Assembly (NCBI RefSeq): GCF_020085105.1
Contig: NC_058062.1
Location: 1,636,001-1,700,000 of the forward strand
Reading direction: 5' to 3'
Origin: Siniperca chuatsi
Lineage: Eukaryota > Chordata > Actinopteri > Centrarchiformes > Sinipercidae
Length of the DNA stretch: 64,000 nucleotides
In this document: positions 45,054 to 58,300 of the stretch, piece after piece
Numbering within the stretch: the first letter of the stretch is position 1
Layout: the number at the start of each line of letters is the position of its first letter
Position numbers and translations under genes: made by a program
Notes under the pieces: model-generated
Database searches by the model: none
Seen by the model: the letters and a program-made list of their open reading frames with translations, nothing else
Told to the model about the DNA's origin: nothing

Positions 45054-48000
45054 ATGTCAGCCGATACCAAGATTGCCGAGCTGCTCACAGAGCTCCATCA
45101 GCTCATCAAACAGACCCAGGTAAGTTAGTGGCATTGGCTAATAGTTATTACCCACTGATTTAAATAGACCTGAACAGGTGTAGCCATGTCAGGTTTCCCA
45201 TGCTTAGATCATAGATTGTATTAAAAAAAAGGTTTAGCTGTACAGTACATCGCTCAGTCAATCACTTCAACCCAATCCAAATAATCACCTCGTCTCTCTT
45301 TTCAGGAGGAGAGGTCCCGCAGTGAACATAATCTGCTCAACATTCAGAAGACACACGAGAGGATGCAGACGGAAAACAAAAGTCAGTCAGCGCATTGTGA
45401 ACTCTTCTTCCATTTCCAAACACTGTGTGAGGAGGACAGTCAGTCCTCACACCGTTTATAGATTATGCTACATATTTTTGCTTTTCTAACTGGTTATTAG
45501 TTGCTGTTCTGAGAGTCCTGATTGCCTGTGTCTCCTCCAGCTTCCCCCTACTACCGGACCAAGCTGAGGGGGCTGTACACCACAGCCAAAGCAGATGCCG
45601 AGGCAGAGTGTAGGTGAGTAGCCACAAACAGAGGGGAAGTTAGTTTAATTTAGTGGCTTCCTGTTGGACTGCTGTGATCAAGCAAAAAACTTCAGCCAAG
45701 TGCAAAAACTGACAAAATCTACTTTACTGTAGAGTTCGTCGTCAATACATCAGAAGAGCCTCGTGTCCTTTGCCCAGTTTGAACGACATATTTTCATTTG
45801 CACATGAGAAACACATTTATGTTCCTTTTTATTTAAATACATTAATGGTTGATAAACATGTAATGGGGCATGACAGAAAACAACTGGTTTAACTGGCTAA
45901 CCACACATAGGGTAGTTAGTGGTTATTACAGGACACACACAGTCATCAGTTCGTCTGGAGAAAATACTCTCACATCCTTCATCTGTTTGGGTTGATGGTC
46001 TGTATTTGCAAATATATTTAAAATACTGTATACTCTGCAGGTTGAAATGTTCTCAGCGTATTGAAGATGAATGTTTTTTTGCTCTTAACGCCACCATCGA
46101 GGCGAAACATGAGAATAAGATCACCGGTTAGTCGTTCCCGCTCCCCAGAGCCGCGGCTGACGCTCTCTGTTCACTCGTTTCTTTTATTTCTCACAGCATT
46201 CTGCGTCATGCTCTCGATAAAATTGCAGAGATCAAGTCTTTGTTGGAGGAGAGGAGAATAGGTATGTGTGTGATGAAAAGATATCCTGATAAAATTCAAC
46301 CTTTTAATATCTGCAACAGGATTTCTGTGTTTTATAATTCGAAGAGATTCAGATTTGAATGTTTTTTCCCGCAGCTGCTAAGATGGCGGGAGTTTACAGC
46401 GACAGTGACCCCCCCAGGAAGACGATGAGGCGAGGCGTCCTGATGACGCTCCTCCAGCAGTCGGCCATGACACTCCCTCTGTGGATCGGCAAGCCGGGGG
46501 AGAGGTAGCTGCTGCTCGTCTGCTCGCGGGACATTTACCTGCTGAGGCGTTTGTGCTCAACACGTGCTGTAGTTACCAGGGTGTTAGGTTCACCGGGCTA
46601 CATCGTAATAATACATCACACAGGTAGAATTTCTAGCTGGATTGTAGCTTCATGTACATGGAACGGACGTCGGTGTCCAGGGTTTTATCACGTGTTTGCG
46701 TCGTCATAGCTTTATTTCATAAAACCGGATAAGACCTTGAGAGACCTGAACAAACTAACTGGAGTACTGTAATAGAAACAGGGACACTGTGGTCTGTAAA
46801 CACCTGATCCGGGTTTCTGATCACTGTCATGTGGGCAGGTGCTTTCTCAGCTCGAATTACACAAGTAGTTAATAAGTATATAAAATGAAAAGAACGGCAA
46901 CATGGTCAACACTGAAATGAAAACGAAAGCCCGATGAGGGCAATGTCGAGAGGACATTTTATTGTCGCTCCTATCTTTGATTACTGCTGATCAGATGAGC
47001 TGTAAACTACGCTGCTTCAGCCTCAACCAGCACCGTCAGGCGGACTGAGAAGTCAAACATCAAAGACACCAAATCTACACAACGTACTGTAAAATCTAGA
47101 CCGTAGGTGCGTTTCCATCCACCTGTTTCCATATGCTGTTTCAGTTTACTCTCGGCTGAGGTGGAAAAGTTGGTGTATTGATAAAAGCAAAATGCGACAA
47201 AGTGCAAATGGAGACAGACGTAGCGAATAAATCACGATGTACATGAAGCGTGAGACTTCAACATCCGGTGAGGAGATTAAAAAATAGCGGCAGACGAAAG
47301 CATCAGCTGTGTGTGGAGGATGAGGAGGCTGGAGCCTTCCTCACATGAACACATGAAGCCGACAGAAACGTCATGTTTCCATCGTCTGAGCTTTTAGTGA
47401 CGTCGTCTCGCCGCGTCCTCTTCTTCTTCTGCGACGCTTTAACGGCAGCGGCTGGAGGATCGGCTCCACCAGCTGTTCACCTCCATCAGCCAATGAGCTC
47501 GCGTTCTCGCAGCAGCATTTTCTAGAAATGTGGTTAAAAGGGAAACCTGGCTACAGACTCACCAGAGACAAATTACACCGATTTACAAGTTTCATTCATA
47601 AACTGCAGTGGAAACATGCTGGGAATTATACAAACACAAAAAATGCAGAGCCCCCGCTATCAGGAAACCTGCATAACGTTAGAACCACGTCTACAGGGAG
47701 ATAAGAACCAGGTTTGTCGAGTTTCATGTAAACGTAATGTCTTGAATATGATAAGACTCAGGATCCAGCTGTGCATTTAAACACACTCGTGCGTAATGTA
47801 ATGAAGGGTTGAACAGTGGGAAATCATGGATGACGAAAGGCTGCGGCAGAGAACGGCTTCTCCTCTGCTGAGCCCGTTGTTGCGCGATGTCGTCTGTTAT
47901 AGTTTCAAATCATCTTTGCATCCCTGAAGCTGGCATTTTAACTTTTCTTCTGTTATTACTCGTCAATGAATTTTGAAAGGTTTCTGGTGGCCAGCTAGAA

Positions 48001-48768
48001 TCCTGAATGTGAAAATAAGTAGTGTGCAAACAGCTGAAGTCCTTGTGTGATGCAGAAACACTGTACCGTTCTCTGTATTACCCGCCATCAGCCCCCCCCC
48101 TCTGTGCGGGGCGACTCCAGCCAGCAGCGACTACGTGGCCAAACAGGGCGACAAGGTGGCAGCGAGGGTGAAGGCCGTGGACGGAGACGAGCAGTGGATC
48201 CTGGCTGAGGTGGTCAGCTACAACCACTCCACCAACAAGTGAGAACGTCACTGATCTTTGCTTTGGCTGAAGGACGTGTAAGGAGGTGTAAAATGTAAAA
48301 TGTCCTCAGACAGATCTGACTTTTCTTCGCTTCCCCTCCAGATATGAAGTGGACGACATCGACGAAGAAGGCAAAGAGTGAGTTCTCTTTCACAGCTTCG
48401 TGTTTACCGTCTCTGATGTGCATCACGAACACCAGGAAGTGTTCTTGTTCTGCGTTCTCCTCTGTTTCCAGCCTCCTGCCTGCATCACTTTCTTCTTCTG
48501 ATTATTTCTCAGTTTTCTCTTTGTGTTTTTGCCCTCTTCAATCTTTTCCCCTCGTCAGGTTTAGTCTGATGTTGGCACAGTGTTTTGGATATCCGCCGGT
48601 CTGTGCGTCAGAGTGCTGTCTGTCCCCCAGAAATGTGTTTTTATGTTGAGTCGCTAAATCTTAAATGTGCACAAAAAGTCGAACAATGCCCCGACACTGC
48701 TATCTTGTTCCCATGACATTGTTAATTTGTTTTAATCCTCATGAAAGGACTACAGATAGCCTCAGATA

Positions 48769-48804
<36 letters not shown>

Positions 48805-50719
48805 CACAACCTTCAGGCCGCAGATACAGGTCACTCCCGTTCTAGGCCTGAGCTAGCTATTTATTATTAATTTATGGACATTTTCAAACACACTTAACCC
48901 CGCTGGTGGACATCTTAAACTGTCTTCAGCTGCACTTTTATGCTACTCTTTGTTTGTCGTCTATCTATATGACGTTTTTACACAATTTAAGTTCCTTAGG
49001 GATAAATTCAGTTATTTTAAATTTTGATTTGATGATTGACTAAATCTTCTTTATGAAACAAAAGTTTTTTTTTATACCCAAAACAAATTTAGCCGGATGT
49101 AAGGAAACATTTCAGATACATGAGGATCTCCTCAACCAAACCCGCTGTCTGTTTGTGTGTGATCAGGAGACACACTCTGAGCAGACGGCGGATCATCCCT
49201 CTGCCTCAGTGGAAGGCCAACCCAGAGACGGACCCAGAGGCCCTGTTCAGTAAGGACCAGCTGGTGCTGGCCCTCTACCCCCAGACCACCTGCTTCTACC
49301 GGGCCCTCATCCACACCCCGCCACACAGGGTGAGACGCACATCAGGCCTATCGGCAGAGATAGGGATCGTTTGCTAGTTTGAGAAAATGTGTCACTCTGA
49401 GAATATTTAGCCAGACTAAGACGGCGTCGTCCCTCATTCGTCCAGGAGTGGTCCATCGTCGAAAAGGTTTCAGTCGTAGTCGTCTGGACACTGTTTTCAG
49501 AATCAAGACGTTTCGGCTCCCATCCGGAAGTCATTCTCAATTGTGAAAATGGTCTGAGAACTCAGAAATTTAAGCTACTCTGTGTTACATAAGCCCCGCC
49601 CTCAGGAAGGAGTCTACCTGAGTGTCTGTTGATTAGCTAGTTTCACCTGAAACTGACCTAATAGTTTCCATGATGGCCCAGTAATCAGTAATCAGGCCTA
49701 TTGTTCTCTGGCTGCACCTCCCTCATCACTGTTAAGTACCTGATTAGCATGTGATTGGCTTGACCACGGTGTTAATACACTGTGGTAGACTTTGGGCAGA
49801 TTGAATCTCAGACCACCATTTCTGTTCAAAGAGGGGTTTTCTTTTTTCACAAAAATGGCTTCCTTGGTTTGAACGGGGCGTCAAGGAAGCCATTTTGTGA
49901 TAATCACAGTGTATTATCACCTTGGTCAAGCCAATCACATGCTAATCAGGCACTTAACAGTGATGAGGGAGGTGCAGCCAGAAAACAACAGGCCTGATTA
50001 CTGATTACTGGGCCATCATGGAAACTATTAGGTCAGTTTCAGGTGAAACTAGCTAATCAACAGATACTCAGGTAGACTCCTTCCTGAGGGCGGGGCTTAT
50101 GTAACACAGAGTAGCTTAAATTTCTAGTTCCCGTCCCATTTTTTTCACAATTGAGAATGACTTCCGGATGGGAGCCGAAACATCTTGATTCTGAAAACAG
50201 TGTCCAGATGACTACGACTGAAACCTTTTCTACGATGTAGCCAGACTCTTGATAAATACAGACACGTCTCCTCCCTCTCGTGTCTCTCTAAATGTTCGCC
50301 GATCTGTCAGATGGTAAAACACCCATATTCGTCTCGAACACACCTGGTAAAACCACCAACCAGGAGCCGGCGTCTCGGTTGCTGTTGTCATGAATGCGTC
50401 AGCCCCTTACACACCTACAGCCTGTTGTTTCTGCTCGTCACGTTCAGAATGAAACGCTGGAGTGCAGACGACAATCCCCTGAACGCTGCTGCTGTTTGGT
50501 TTGTTTCTGCACGCCTGAAGCTTTCAGTCTGAAGCCGAAGATGCTGTGTGCACCTCGAGGAAAAAGCCTCCCAAACTAACCTCCGCATGTGTTTGTGTGC
50601 AGCCTCAGGACGACTACTCGGTGCTGTTTGAGGACACTTCGTACGCCGACGGTTACTCCCCTCCGCTCAACGTGGCTCAGCGATACGTGGTCGCCTGCAA
50701 AGAGAACAAGAAGAAGTGA
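45054..50719 (+). CDS. sgf29: SAGA complex-associated factor 29 (H3K4me reader)
   Basis: SGF29 (CCDC101) is a subunit of SAGA and ATAC acetyltransferase complexes that binds H3K4me2/3 and brings them to promoters. Coding exons: 45054-45119, 45306-45381, 45541-45613, 46197-46261, 46375-46504, 48092-48238, 48342-48377, 49167-49329 and 50603-50719. All are GT-AG with consistent phase and give 290 residues (human 293). Residues 5-95 form the coiled coil (LTELHQLIKQTQ, LDKIAEIKSLLEERRI). From about 150 comes the tandem Tudor domain: WILAEVVSYNHSTNKYEVDD, HTLSRRRIIPLPQWKANPET and DYSVLFEDTSYADGYSPPLN. By offset from human, the methyl-lysine pocket residues are Y235, Y242 and F261, and the H3 N-terminus binders D191 and D193; all are present. 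Introns contain repeats, including a 784-bp fold-back in the last one. Confidence 0.97.
48773..48802. repeat. (CA)n microsatellite in sgf29 intron
   Basis: About 15 CA units between coding exons 7 and 8 of sgf29. Confidence 0.9.
49454..50237. mobile_element. 784-bp fold-back element in the last sgf29 intron
   Basis: The left half (49454-49866) and right half (49882-50237) are reverse complements of each other, with only a 15-nt loop (49867-49881). The apex pair is CAAAAATGGCTTCCTTG and CAAGGAAGCCATTTTG. Outer ends pair as catcgtcgaaaaggtttcag with ctgaaaccttttctacgatg. The left arm has about 66 extra bases near 49785-49848. Each arm carries a motif (cggatgggagccgaaac) like degenerate hammerhead ribozymes of Penelope-type elements. 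There is no coding content. Confidence 0.85.
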
Positions 50720-50897
50720 CCCCGAACAGATCTTTTTAATAATTAACATCTTTTAAATGAGACTGTAGTCACCACCAAGACACAGAGAAGTGAAATTAAG
50801 TACGCAGACCTGAACGTCTCATGGGTAAAACGAAATATTAGCTGTGTCCCAAACCCACGCTGCATACTGATCTGATCTGTAGCGTGTTCACACGGCA

Positions 50898-50903
50898 AAT
50901 AAA
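50898..50903 (+). terminator. Poly(A) signal of sgf29
   Basis: AATAAA 179 bp after the stop codon (context ggcaaataaagtcc). Confidence 0.6.
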
Positions 50904-50909
50904 GTCCTG

Positions 50910-51480
50910 AAAAATGCTCACGGTATGGAGAGCAAACCACCCCTGATTTCTGAGCGTGCTGGAAATTTAGGAGCTGCTCACATTTGGAAAAAAAAATAAA
51001 ACAAATTGTGGTGAAACCTCAGAGAGTCACATTTTGGGTGCCTTTCCACGGCGCATGTATTATATCATTTCCTGTTGGTGCAAAAAGGCTTTGTATGTTG
51101 ATTTCTTGTGTACTTACTGCAAAAACAGTAAACTCTAAAGATCAGTATATACTTTGTGTTCAGTGTTGAGTCGGGACACAGCAGTTTGTGTCCTAAAAGG
51201 GAAGTTGGACATTTTTCCCTCCGAGTTAAAACCTCGTCTTGGAGCAGCATGTAGTGGCCAGTGGAGGAACTCTGGACGCTGAACGCTTCGGACTTCAGAG
51301 GCTCGGTTGTTCTGCCTCGAGGGGCCCTCTTTGACGGCCTTAAGTGTATATTTTTTTACATGTCAAGTGTTAATGATTGTTGTGTGAAACAGAAACTTAA
51401 AGACGACGACACTGAACAAATGTTTTCATGCTTCTCTGCTCAGTCTCTTATTCTGCAGGCGCACACACAGCTCAGCCGCA
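50910..51480. other. Intergenic, nothing recognised
   Basis: Sequence between the sgf29 poly(A) signal and dispersed repeat C. Short frames only. Confidence 0.4.
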
Positions 51481-51484
51481 TTAG

Positions 51485-52235
51485 AAGCAGAGGCGGAAAG
51501 TAACATTTACTCGAGGACTGAACTTAAATACTAATTTGAGGTACTTTACTTTCTGCTTCCACTCCAACGTCTCAGAGGGAAATATTGGACTTTTTACTTC
51601 ACTACATTTATCTGACAGCTTTAGTTACTTTACACAGTAAGATTTTTACATATAAAACGTGAAGAGTTTATAAAATCTGATGTTTTGTTATAAATTAAAC
51701 TCCAACGGTTTATACAAGTACAAGTGCAGCTCCTCAGATGTGCAGATCTGCTGCTTTTCCTCTGAACGACTGTAATAACTGTAATGTTTGTTAATAACGT
51801 CGAGCTTCGGACTGTCGGTCGGACACGACGACACGCTGAAGGCGTCGCTTTGGGCTCTGGGTCGTCGTGACGGCGTTTCTCACCGTTTTCACCAGTTTTC
51901 CAAACCGATCGATGGATCGACGGAGAAAAGAATCGGCAGATGGATCCAGAATGAAAAGCATCATCAGCTGCAGTCCGACACAAACCGGTTCAACATGAGC
52001 TCCGGCTCCACCAGCTGCAGCAGCAACATCCTGCTTTACATTAATGCACGAGGAATAATAACCTGATGATAGAATATATAACAGCACAGCAGCCACAGGG
52101 ACGCTGCACTGCTTTAATGCTTTAAGGGCTTTTTCCTGATCACACTCGCACACTTTCACTGCAGCAGAGTGTTTTACAGAGTGTGTGTCAGTGCTTTTAC
52201 TGCAGTAACGGACCTGAGTACTTCCTGCACCTCTG
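51485..52235. repeat. Dispersed repeat C, copy 2
   Basis: Counterpart of 30600-31400. Between the two shared blocks it has about 220 bp (51815-52032) that copy 1 lacks. On the minus strand this gives a 161-codon frame with no recognisable domain. Confidence 0.75.
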
Positions 52236-52611
52236 ATTATAAGAGAAGATTTCTGTGAAAATGTGTCTCGTATCACCAGGTGTTAAAACTGGTCATCATA
52301 CGTAATCAAACATTCAACAAAACATGATAAGAAACAAACGTTTGCAATCAAATATTACAAACATGTATCTGCGGCACAGTCCTTTAAAAGAGTTTAGAGT
52401 TTCCCCTCGGGGATCAATAATAAAGTATTTCTGATTTCACCTCTTTCTTCTCATTCCGGGCTCGATCTGAGTCTGGAACAGCAGACCTCCTGTGTAACAT
52501 CACCTCTGCCTTGATTTCTTACTCTGATTGTTTTCTCCGGCCTTTTCTATCTATCTTTTATACCAAATCACAGTTTTTGATCAGGCACACTTGTCTGTTA
52601 CATTTCAGTGC

Positions 52612-52880
52612 AAGTGGTGGAAGAAGTACTCAGATCATTTACTTAAGTAAAGTACCAAAAGTACAAGTACCCATTATGCAGAATGGCTCATTGTAGAATA
52701 ATAAATATTAGACTATTGGATTATAATTATTGATCTGTTAATGTGTACAAGGTGGGGCTAATTTTAATTACTTTATATACTGCTGGGGGTCAGTAAAGTC
52801 TTAACCTACAATAATATATCACAATGCATTTAAATTAAGTACCTCAAAAGTAGTAAATGCAGCTAAATAAGCTAACTTGT
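52612..52880 (+). repeat. AAGTACTC-type dispersed element, partial
   Basis: gtggtggaagaagtactcag, aaaagtacaagtacccatta and ggtcagtaaagtctta align with the left part of 43155-44192. The right end is missing. Confidence 0.65.
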
Positions 52881-52899
52881 CATTGTGGCCGTGAGTTGC

Positions 52900-53038
52900 T
52901 CCTTCATTCGTGTAATGATGTATTTGGTATATTTCCCAGAGTACCTGAACGCAACGCTAGACGCGGAAAATCCGCCTGTGACTCATTTATTCCCCACAGT
53001 CCGTGAAGGCATCAGTAGCGCGCGGAAAAGAAACAATC
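52900..53038 (+). promoter_or_regulatory. Probable nfatc2ip promoter and 5' UTR
   Basis: A short CpG-richer stretch (aacgcaacgctagacgcgg, gtagcgcgcggaaaag) without a TATA box ends at the start codon, typical of a housekeeping gene. Confidence 0.45.
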
Positions 53039-55283
53039 ATGGCTGAAGCGGTGAGTGTTTGACAGATCTGCTCGCTTTTATTGATTTAAAAAAAACCACT
53101 TAATCGGCGAATGATGTCAGAAATAAGAAAGCGTAATGTTGTTGTGATTAAACTCGCTGCTAGCGAAAAGCGAACAGTTTTGGGCGCGAAGCCACAGAAA
53201 CAGATTAAACTACATCCGACGGCGAATAAAGTGTACGTTAGCATCGGCGCAGTCGGAGGGGAACGTTAGCTCTCTAACGTGTCTTCAAAATAAAAGCCTG
53301 CCGTTAATTAACCGCAGTCGCAGATGACACAGAGCGAAACCTTTCGATTTTGGTTTCTAGTCAGATACGATAGTGACCATTAAACTACCGATTTAACCAC
53401 GCAAACAAAGCTCTGCTTGACGCTTTCTAATTGGATGTGAAAGTATTACAAGAATATTACCGAACCCGGTTTAAAAACGTTAGCTAGTTTAACGGTTAGC
53501 TTAGCTAGCTAACTAAAAGTAACGGTAGCTTTTTTTTTTTTTTTTTTTTAAGTTTCCACTTTATTAATGGTTCCACCTGTAGTCAGCCCAAACCAATGCT
53601 GCCGAATATAACAGCCATGCAGTACCAATAAACCCTACCTTCACTATGGTTATAATGTTCAGTTTTTGATGAAATTGTGAGATGATTCAACTTAATGGTC
53701 GTTTTGGAGGCTGTAGTTTGTGGTGCTGGGAATACAGATAGATAATAGAATTGTAATATTAGAAACACCACAGTTTAACGCAAAAGGATAACACCACAAA
53801 CCACAGCCTACATACACAGGCACAGTAACCACTAAAACAACACAATAAGTGGACATTTCACATCAGACTGCATTAGTTTGAGCTAGCTAGCTAATAAACT
53901 GGACACTGAGTGTATATTTGAAGGATAGTTAACCTAACTTTAAAGGTTTTACAAGGTTTTCAGTGAATTCTTTAGAGGTCAGTTGGTATTTGTCATGTTT
54001 TTTTAATATCAAAAACCTTCAATCTTCATTATTTTCTCCTGAGTTGTATTCTTTGCTTGGTGGAATCATTTAGAAATAAGGGAATTAGACGGCAAAACGT
54101 CAAAAACCTCCACTGAACATAGAAATGATGCAGTGTGGAGTACAGTCCAGAGGTACATTTGGTTTAATCGCTTAGTTCTACAGTAAACATGTCATTAAAT
54201 AAACTGCAGCCTTTCAGGGGAAGGCCTTAGAAACTAACCTAAGTCTAACAGCAAACAATGAAAATGTGCCACAACCTCACCCTGATCAAACACACACCAT
54301 GGACCGTTTCTAAATGATTAAATAAATATATATATATATATATATATAATATGTAGACAGCAGCTCAGCACAGTCCCTGTCTGTGTTTCCCAGGTGTCTG
54401 ACAGTGAGCTGCAGGCTGTGAAGCCGCCACCAAAACGCAGACGCATCCTCGACCCTTCGGCCATCGTCCCGGTGCCCGTTTACTCCAACCAGGTAAGCAG
54501 CCAGCGGCCAGTAACGGCTGACTCCAGGACAGAGTGGAAGATGATGGTTGATGACGACGTGTAATGTCCCACAGTGACCTTTCATTTGGAAAAACGAGTT
54601 ACAAAAGACTTTCAGTCGTGTTTTTATCAACCCGAGGAGCAGCTTTCACCTCAGGTCTTTTCTCTCTCTGATCTCCAGAAGGTTCATGCCTTTATATCAT
54701 CTCAGTTAGATTACTGTAACTCATTGTATTCAGGTTTTCCTTCAGCTGGTCTGAAACGCAGCTGCTCGGCTTCTAACAAACACTCGGAGAGCAGATCACT
54801 TCAGCCTCTTCGCTGGTCACCGGGCAGCTTTAGAATTGATTTTATTGATCACCTTTACAGCACTTCATGGTTTAGCTCCCAGTTATATTGCCTCAGATCC
54901 TCAGGCAGGGCTTTGCTGGCTGTTCCTAAGTCCTGGTTCAGGACTACAGGGGACCTGGTTGAAATATCAGGACCCCCTTAGCTCTGAACTCCCTGCCTGA
55001 AGATCTGAAGCTGCAGAATCAGTGACATCTTTTAAATCACTTCTCAAAACTGATCTCTTTAAAAAAGCTTTTTATTTTGTTTTATTTCCAACATGTCTTA
55101 CCTGTTTTATTATTATTATTGATGATGTTGTTGTTGTTTTTATCTTATATTATTGTTCGATATTTTATTCCATTTTATTTTTGTATTATTTTTAATTGTC
55201 TGATTTTATTTGCGTCCTGAAATGTTTTAATCCTGGTTCAACCATGGAAAGCACTGTTTTGAAAATTGCTGTATAAATAAATG

Positions 55284-55319
<36 letters not shown>

Positions 55320-58300
55320 CATTATTATTATTATTCTAACTCACCTGGTTTTGTTTTCAGGTAAGCAGCAGTCTGCAGATGAAGCCAATGGCAGCGATGT
55401 TCACTGAAAAGGAAAACGCAGGTAAAAACTTGAGTTTTACTGACTCAGAGTTCAACTCAGCGGCAGGTGATTTTTCTGCTGTGAGGCTGATTGTTTCTGT
55501 CTCGGCGCAGACGACGGAGCGGACGAGAGTTTGTGGTCGCGCTTTTCATCTCGAGGACCGACGGCAGCCGTCGTCGTCACCCTCAGCGACTCTGAGGAGG
55601 ACGAAGCGGAACATGTGGAGAACAAACCAGAACACCTGGAGAAGAAAACGGAACCGTAAGTAGTGAAGCTCAGGTGAATCTAAAATGAGCATCGTTAAAA
55701 AGTGAGCTGTCAAACCAGCGAATCTGTTATAATAACCAGGCAAGCGTTTAAGATTTGTTTAACATGAATATGTTTGCTTTGTTTACGCACTTCCTTTATT
55801 TCAGAGAAGACATTCGCAGCCCGTCTCCTCCTCCAGAGAGTCCGGTCCAGAAGCAGTCCAGACAGGTCACAAAGAAGATCAGGCGAGTCTGGATTCGTTG
55901 CTCAGTCGCAGTTCACCATTTTGTACCAAATAAGTGCTTATTTGGTACAAAACGGTGAACAATTGTACGATTATATCACTCAAGTTGTTATGATAATCAT
56001 TTTATTTATATAGCACAATTCATGGGATGGATGCAGCTCAAAGTGCTTTACACAAAAAGACAAATAAGGGGGAAAAAGCTTATGATAATTATAATAATTA
56101 ATTAATTATAATATGTAATTATGATAAAGGTAACATTAGTAGTTATGTTGAATGAGAAATACAAAATGAAAGAGATAAATAACTGAGGAATAAAAGTAAT
56201 AATGAGGAATGAGAATAAAAGTTTACAATTTGGATTAAATTTTATTTAAATTAAATTAATTTTGTTTTAAAAAGTGCTGCATAAATTGAGTATTATTATT
56301 ATTATTATTCTAAACAGGTTAAAACGCCTAAAATACGTTTATATTTTGCGTGTGAGATGTTGTATGGGACATGCAGTTTAAGTTGAAGCGCTCAAAGCAG
56401 TTGAAGTGTCTACTGAAGTGTGCAAAGCTGAAAGCTGTTGAAATCAATGGAAGTGTAAATGTTTAAAGCATTTGAAAAATGAGTTTTTTCCCCTGAAGTC
56501 TTGAATTGTCAGTGAAAACCAGAGAGAGTTTAAGTGTGTGCACTGTAAACAGTTGAAGTGTCAGTGGGTATGTAAGCAGTGACAGCAGCTGAAGTGGAGT
56601 TAGACACCAGTTATATTTCAAAGTTGACACCTTGGGTGCGTTTGTCTTCCTCAGTGAGATCGACAGAAAGCTCCGGGCGGTGAACTCCCTCCTGTCTCCC
56701 GAACCTCAGGGCAGGAGGTTCAGACACCGCCTGGGTCTCCCGTCTCTAGACGACGACGTCATCGTCATGAGCCCCAACGATGGTGATGTCATCGTCATGA
56801 GCCCTAACTCTGGACTTCAGGATTCCCCGTACAGCTCTTCGGTCCGGGAGATCCCCCTCAAGATCCGGTGCCGAACAGACGTCCACAAGATCCCGGTGCT
56901 GTCGGTACGTACGCAGAGACGTCCCTCTAAAAAGACGCGTACGCGCAGTAGTACAAGATGACGTCACATCTGTCTAAAACGTGGTTTGTGTTTCTAGTCG
57001 ACGCCTTTGAGTGACGTGGTGACCCAGCTGTCCGCCATCCTTAACGTTCCTCCTCCTCGCCTCCTGCTGTTGAGGGAGGAGGTGGAGCTTCCAACAGACT
57101 CGACCGTCGGCGAGCTCGGCCTCGGCATCGCAGACATTATCGGTGGGTCACGTGACAAACAAGTTCGTTCTTCTCTTCAGCAACAAGTCGTTCTCATCGC
57201 GATGCTGAAATTTCCGTTTGTTTAAAAAAAAAACCTCGTTCTTCAGCTTGGAAACAGCAGTCAGACGAACAGTTATCTCAAGGTCCAACTTACTAGGTGT
57301 TACCAAAGCTTTCAGCCCCATCTCATGGCCTTCCTCAGCGGATGGAGTTTGGAGTTTCTGAGTTGTCATCGTGGTTTAGTTGTTATCACGTGATCAAAAG
57401 TGTGGAACTTAATTCATAAAAGCTTCAGAAATTCCAAGTAAGTGAACGTCGTGATAAGAGCTACAGTTTGTCGAGGGGAAAACATCCGTTAGTAAACGAA
57501 CAGCGAACGAACGGCTGTAAATACAAGTAAAAGCTTGTGAATTCTGATGGATTTCATCCGTTTATAACATATTTTGAGATCTGTTTGATAAAACAATATA
57601 TAAATGTTTTGTTTTTTTCTCATCAAATTAAATTTTGTGAGCAAATTTACCTGATTTGCATCATGATTTTGGGACCAAGTCAGACACTGATGCAGGTTTT
57701 TCATTGCACCGTCAGAGGGCACCAAAGCATCACAGCATGCTAACACAACGCTAACATGCTGACGTTTAGCAGGTATCATGTTCACCATGTTCCCCATCTT
57801 AGTTTAGCCTGTTAGCATGCTAACATTAGCTAGTTAGCAGTAAACACAGACTGCAGCTGAGGCTGATGGGAGCGTCAGCAGCTCTGCAGGTGTTTGGTCA
57901 GAAACCAAAGTGTCGGACACGTTAACATGTCGACCTGATGGTGGCGCTAGATGGAAAGTCAGAGGATCAGCAGAGTTATTACAGTTCATCCTGAGGGGAG
58001 CATGAACGATGAAGCACGTCTCATCAGCAGACTGAGCCAGGCCGCTACACGGCTAAAATCAAATTTAGTTGTTAAAAGATCGAATCGGCACAGAGCTGAA
58101 TCGTTAAAAATACGTCAGACTGCAGAAAATTTTAATCTGTAATCCAAAATCTTTTTAAAACTCTCTTTTTCCTTTTTCTTGAGCAGAGTGTGTCGTCATG
58201 GCAGCGGAGGACAAAGGTCACCCTGACGACAGCAGCAGCATCATCACTGTGAGGCTGCAGAGCAAAGACAGAGACGCGTCACAGGAGTTCTCTCTGCGCA

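Noticed and set aside
46041-46126. Exon-like segment between sgf29 coding exons 3 and 4 (acceptor ctctgcag, donor gttagt)
   Set aside because: Its 86-nt length would break the sgf29 frame, and its peptide is absent from SGF29 proteins. Skipping it gives a perfect match to the family.
51791-52276. 161-codon minus-strand ORF
   Set aside because: It lies across dispersed repeat C and its insertion, with no domain and no start context; copy 1 of the repeat lacks the middle part.
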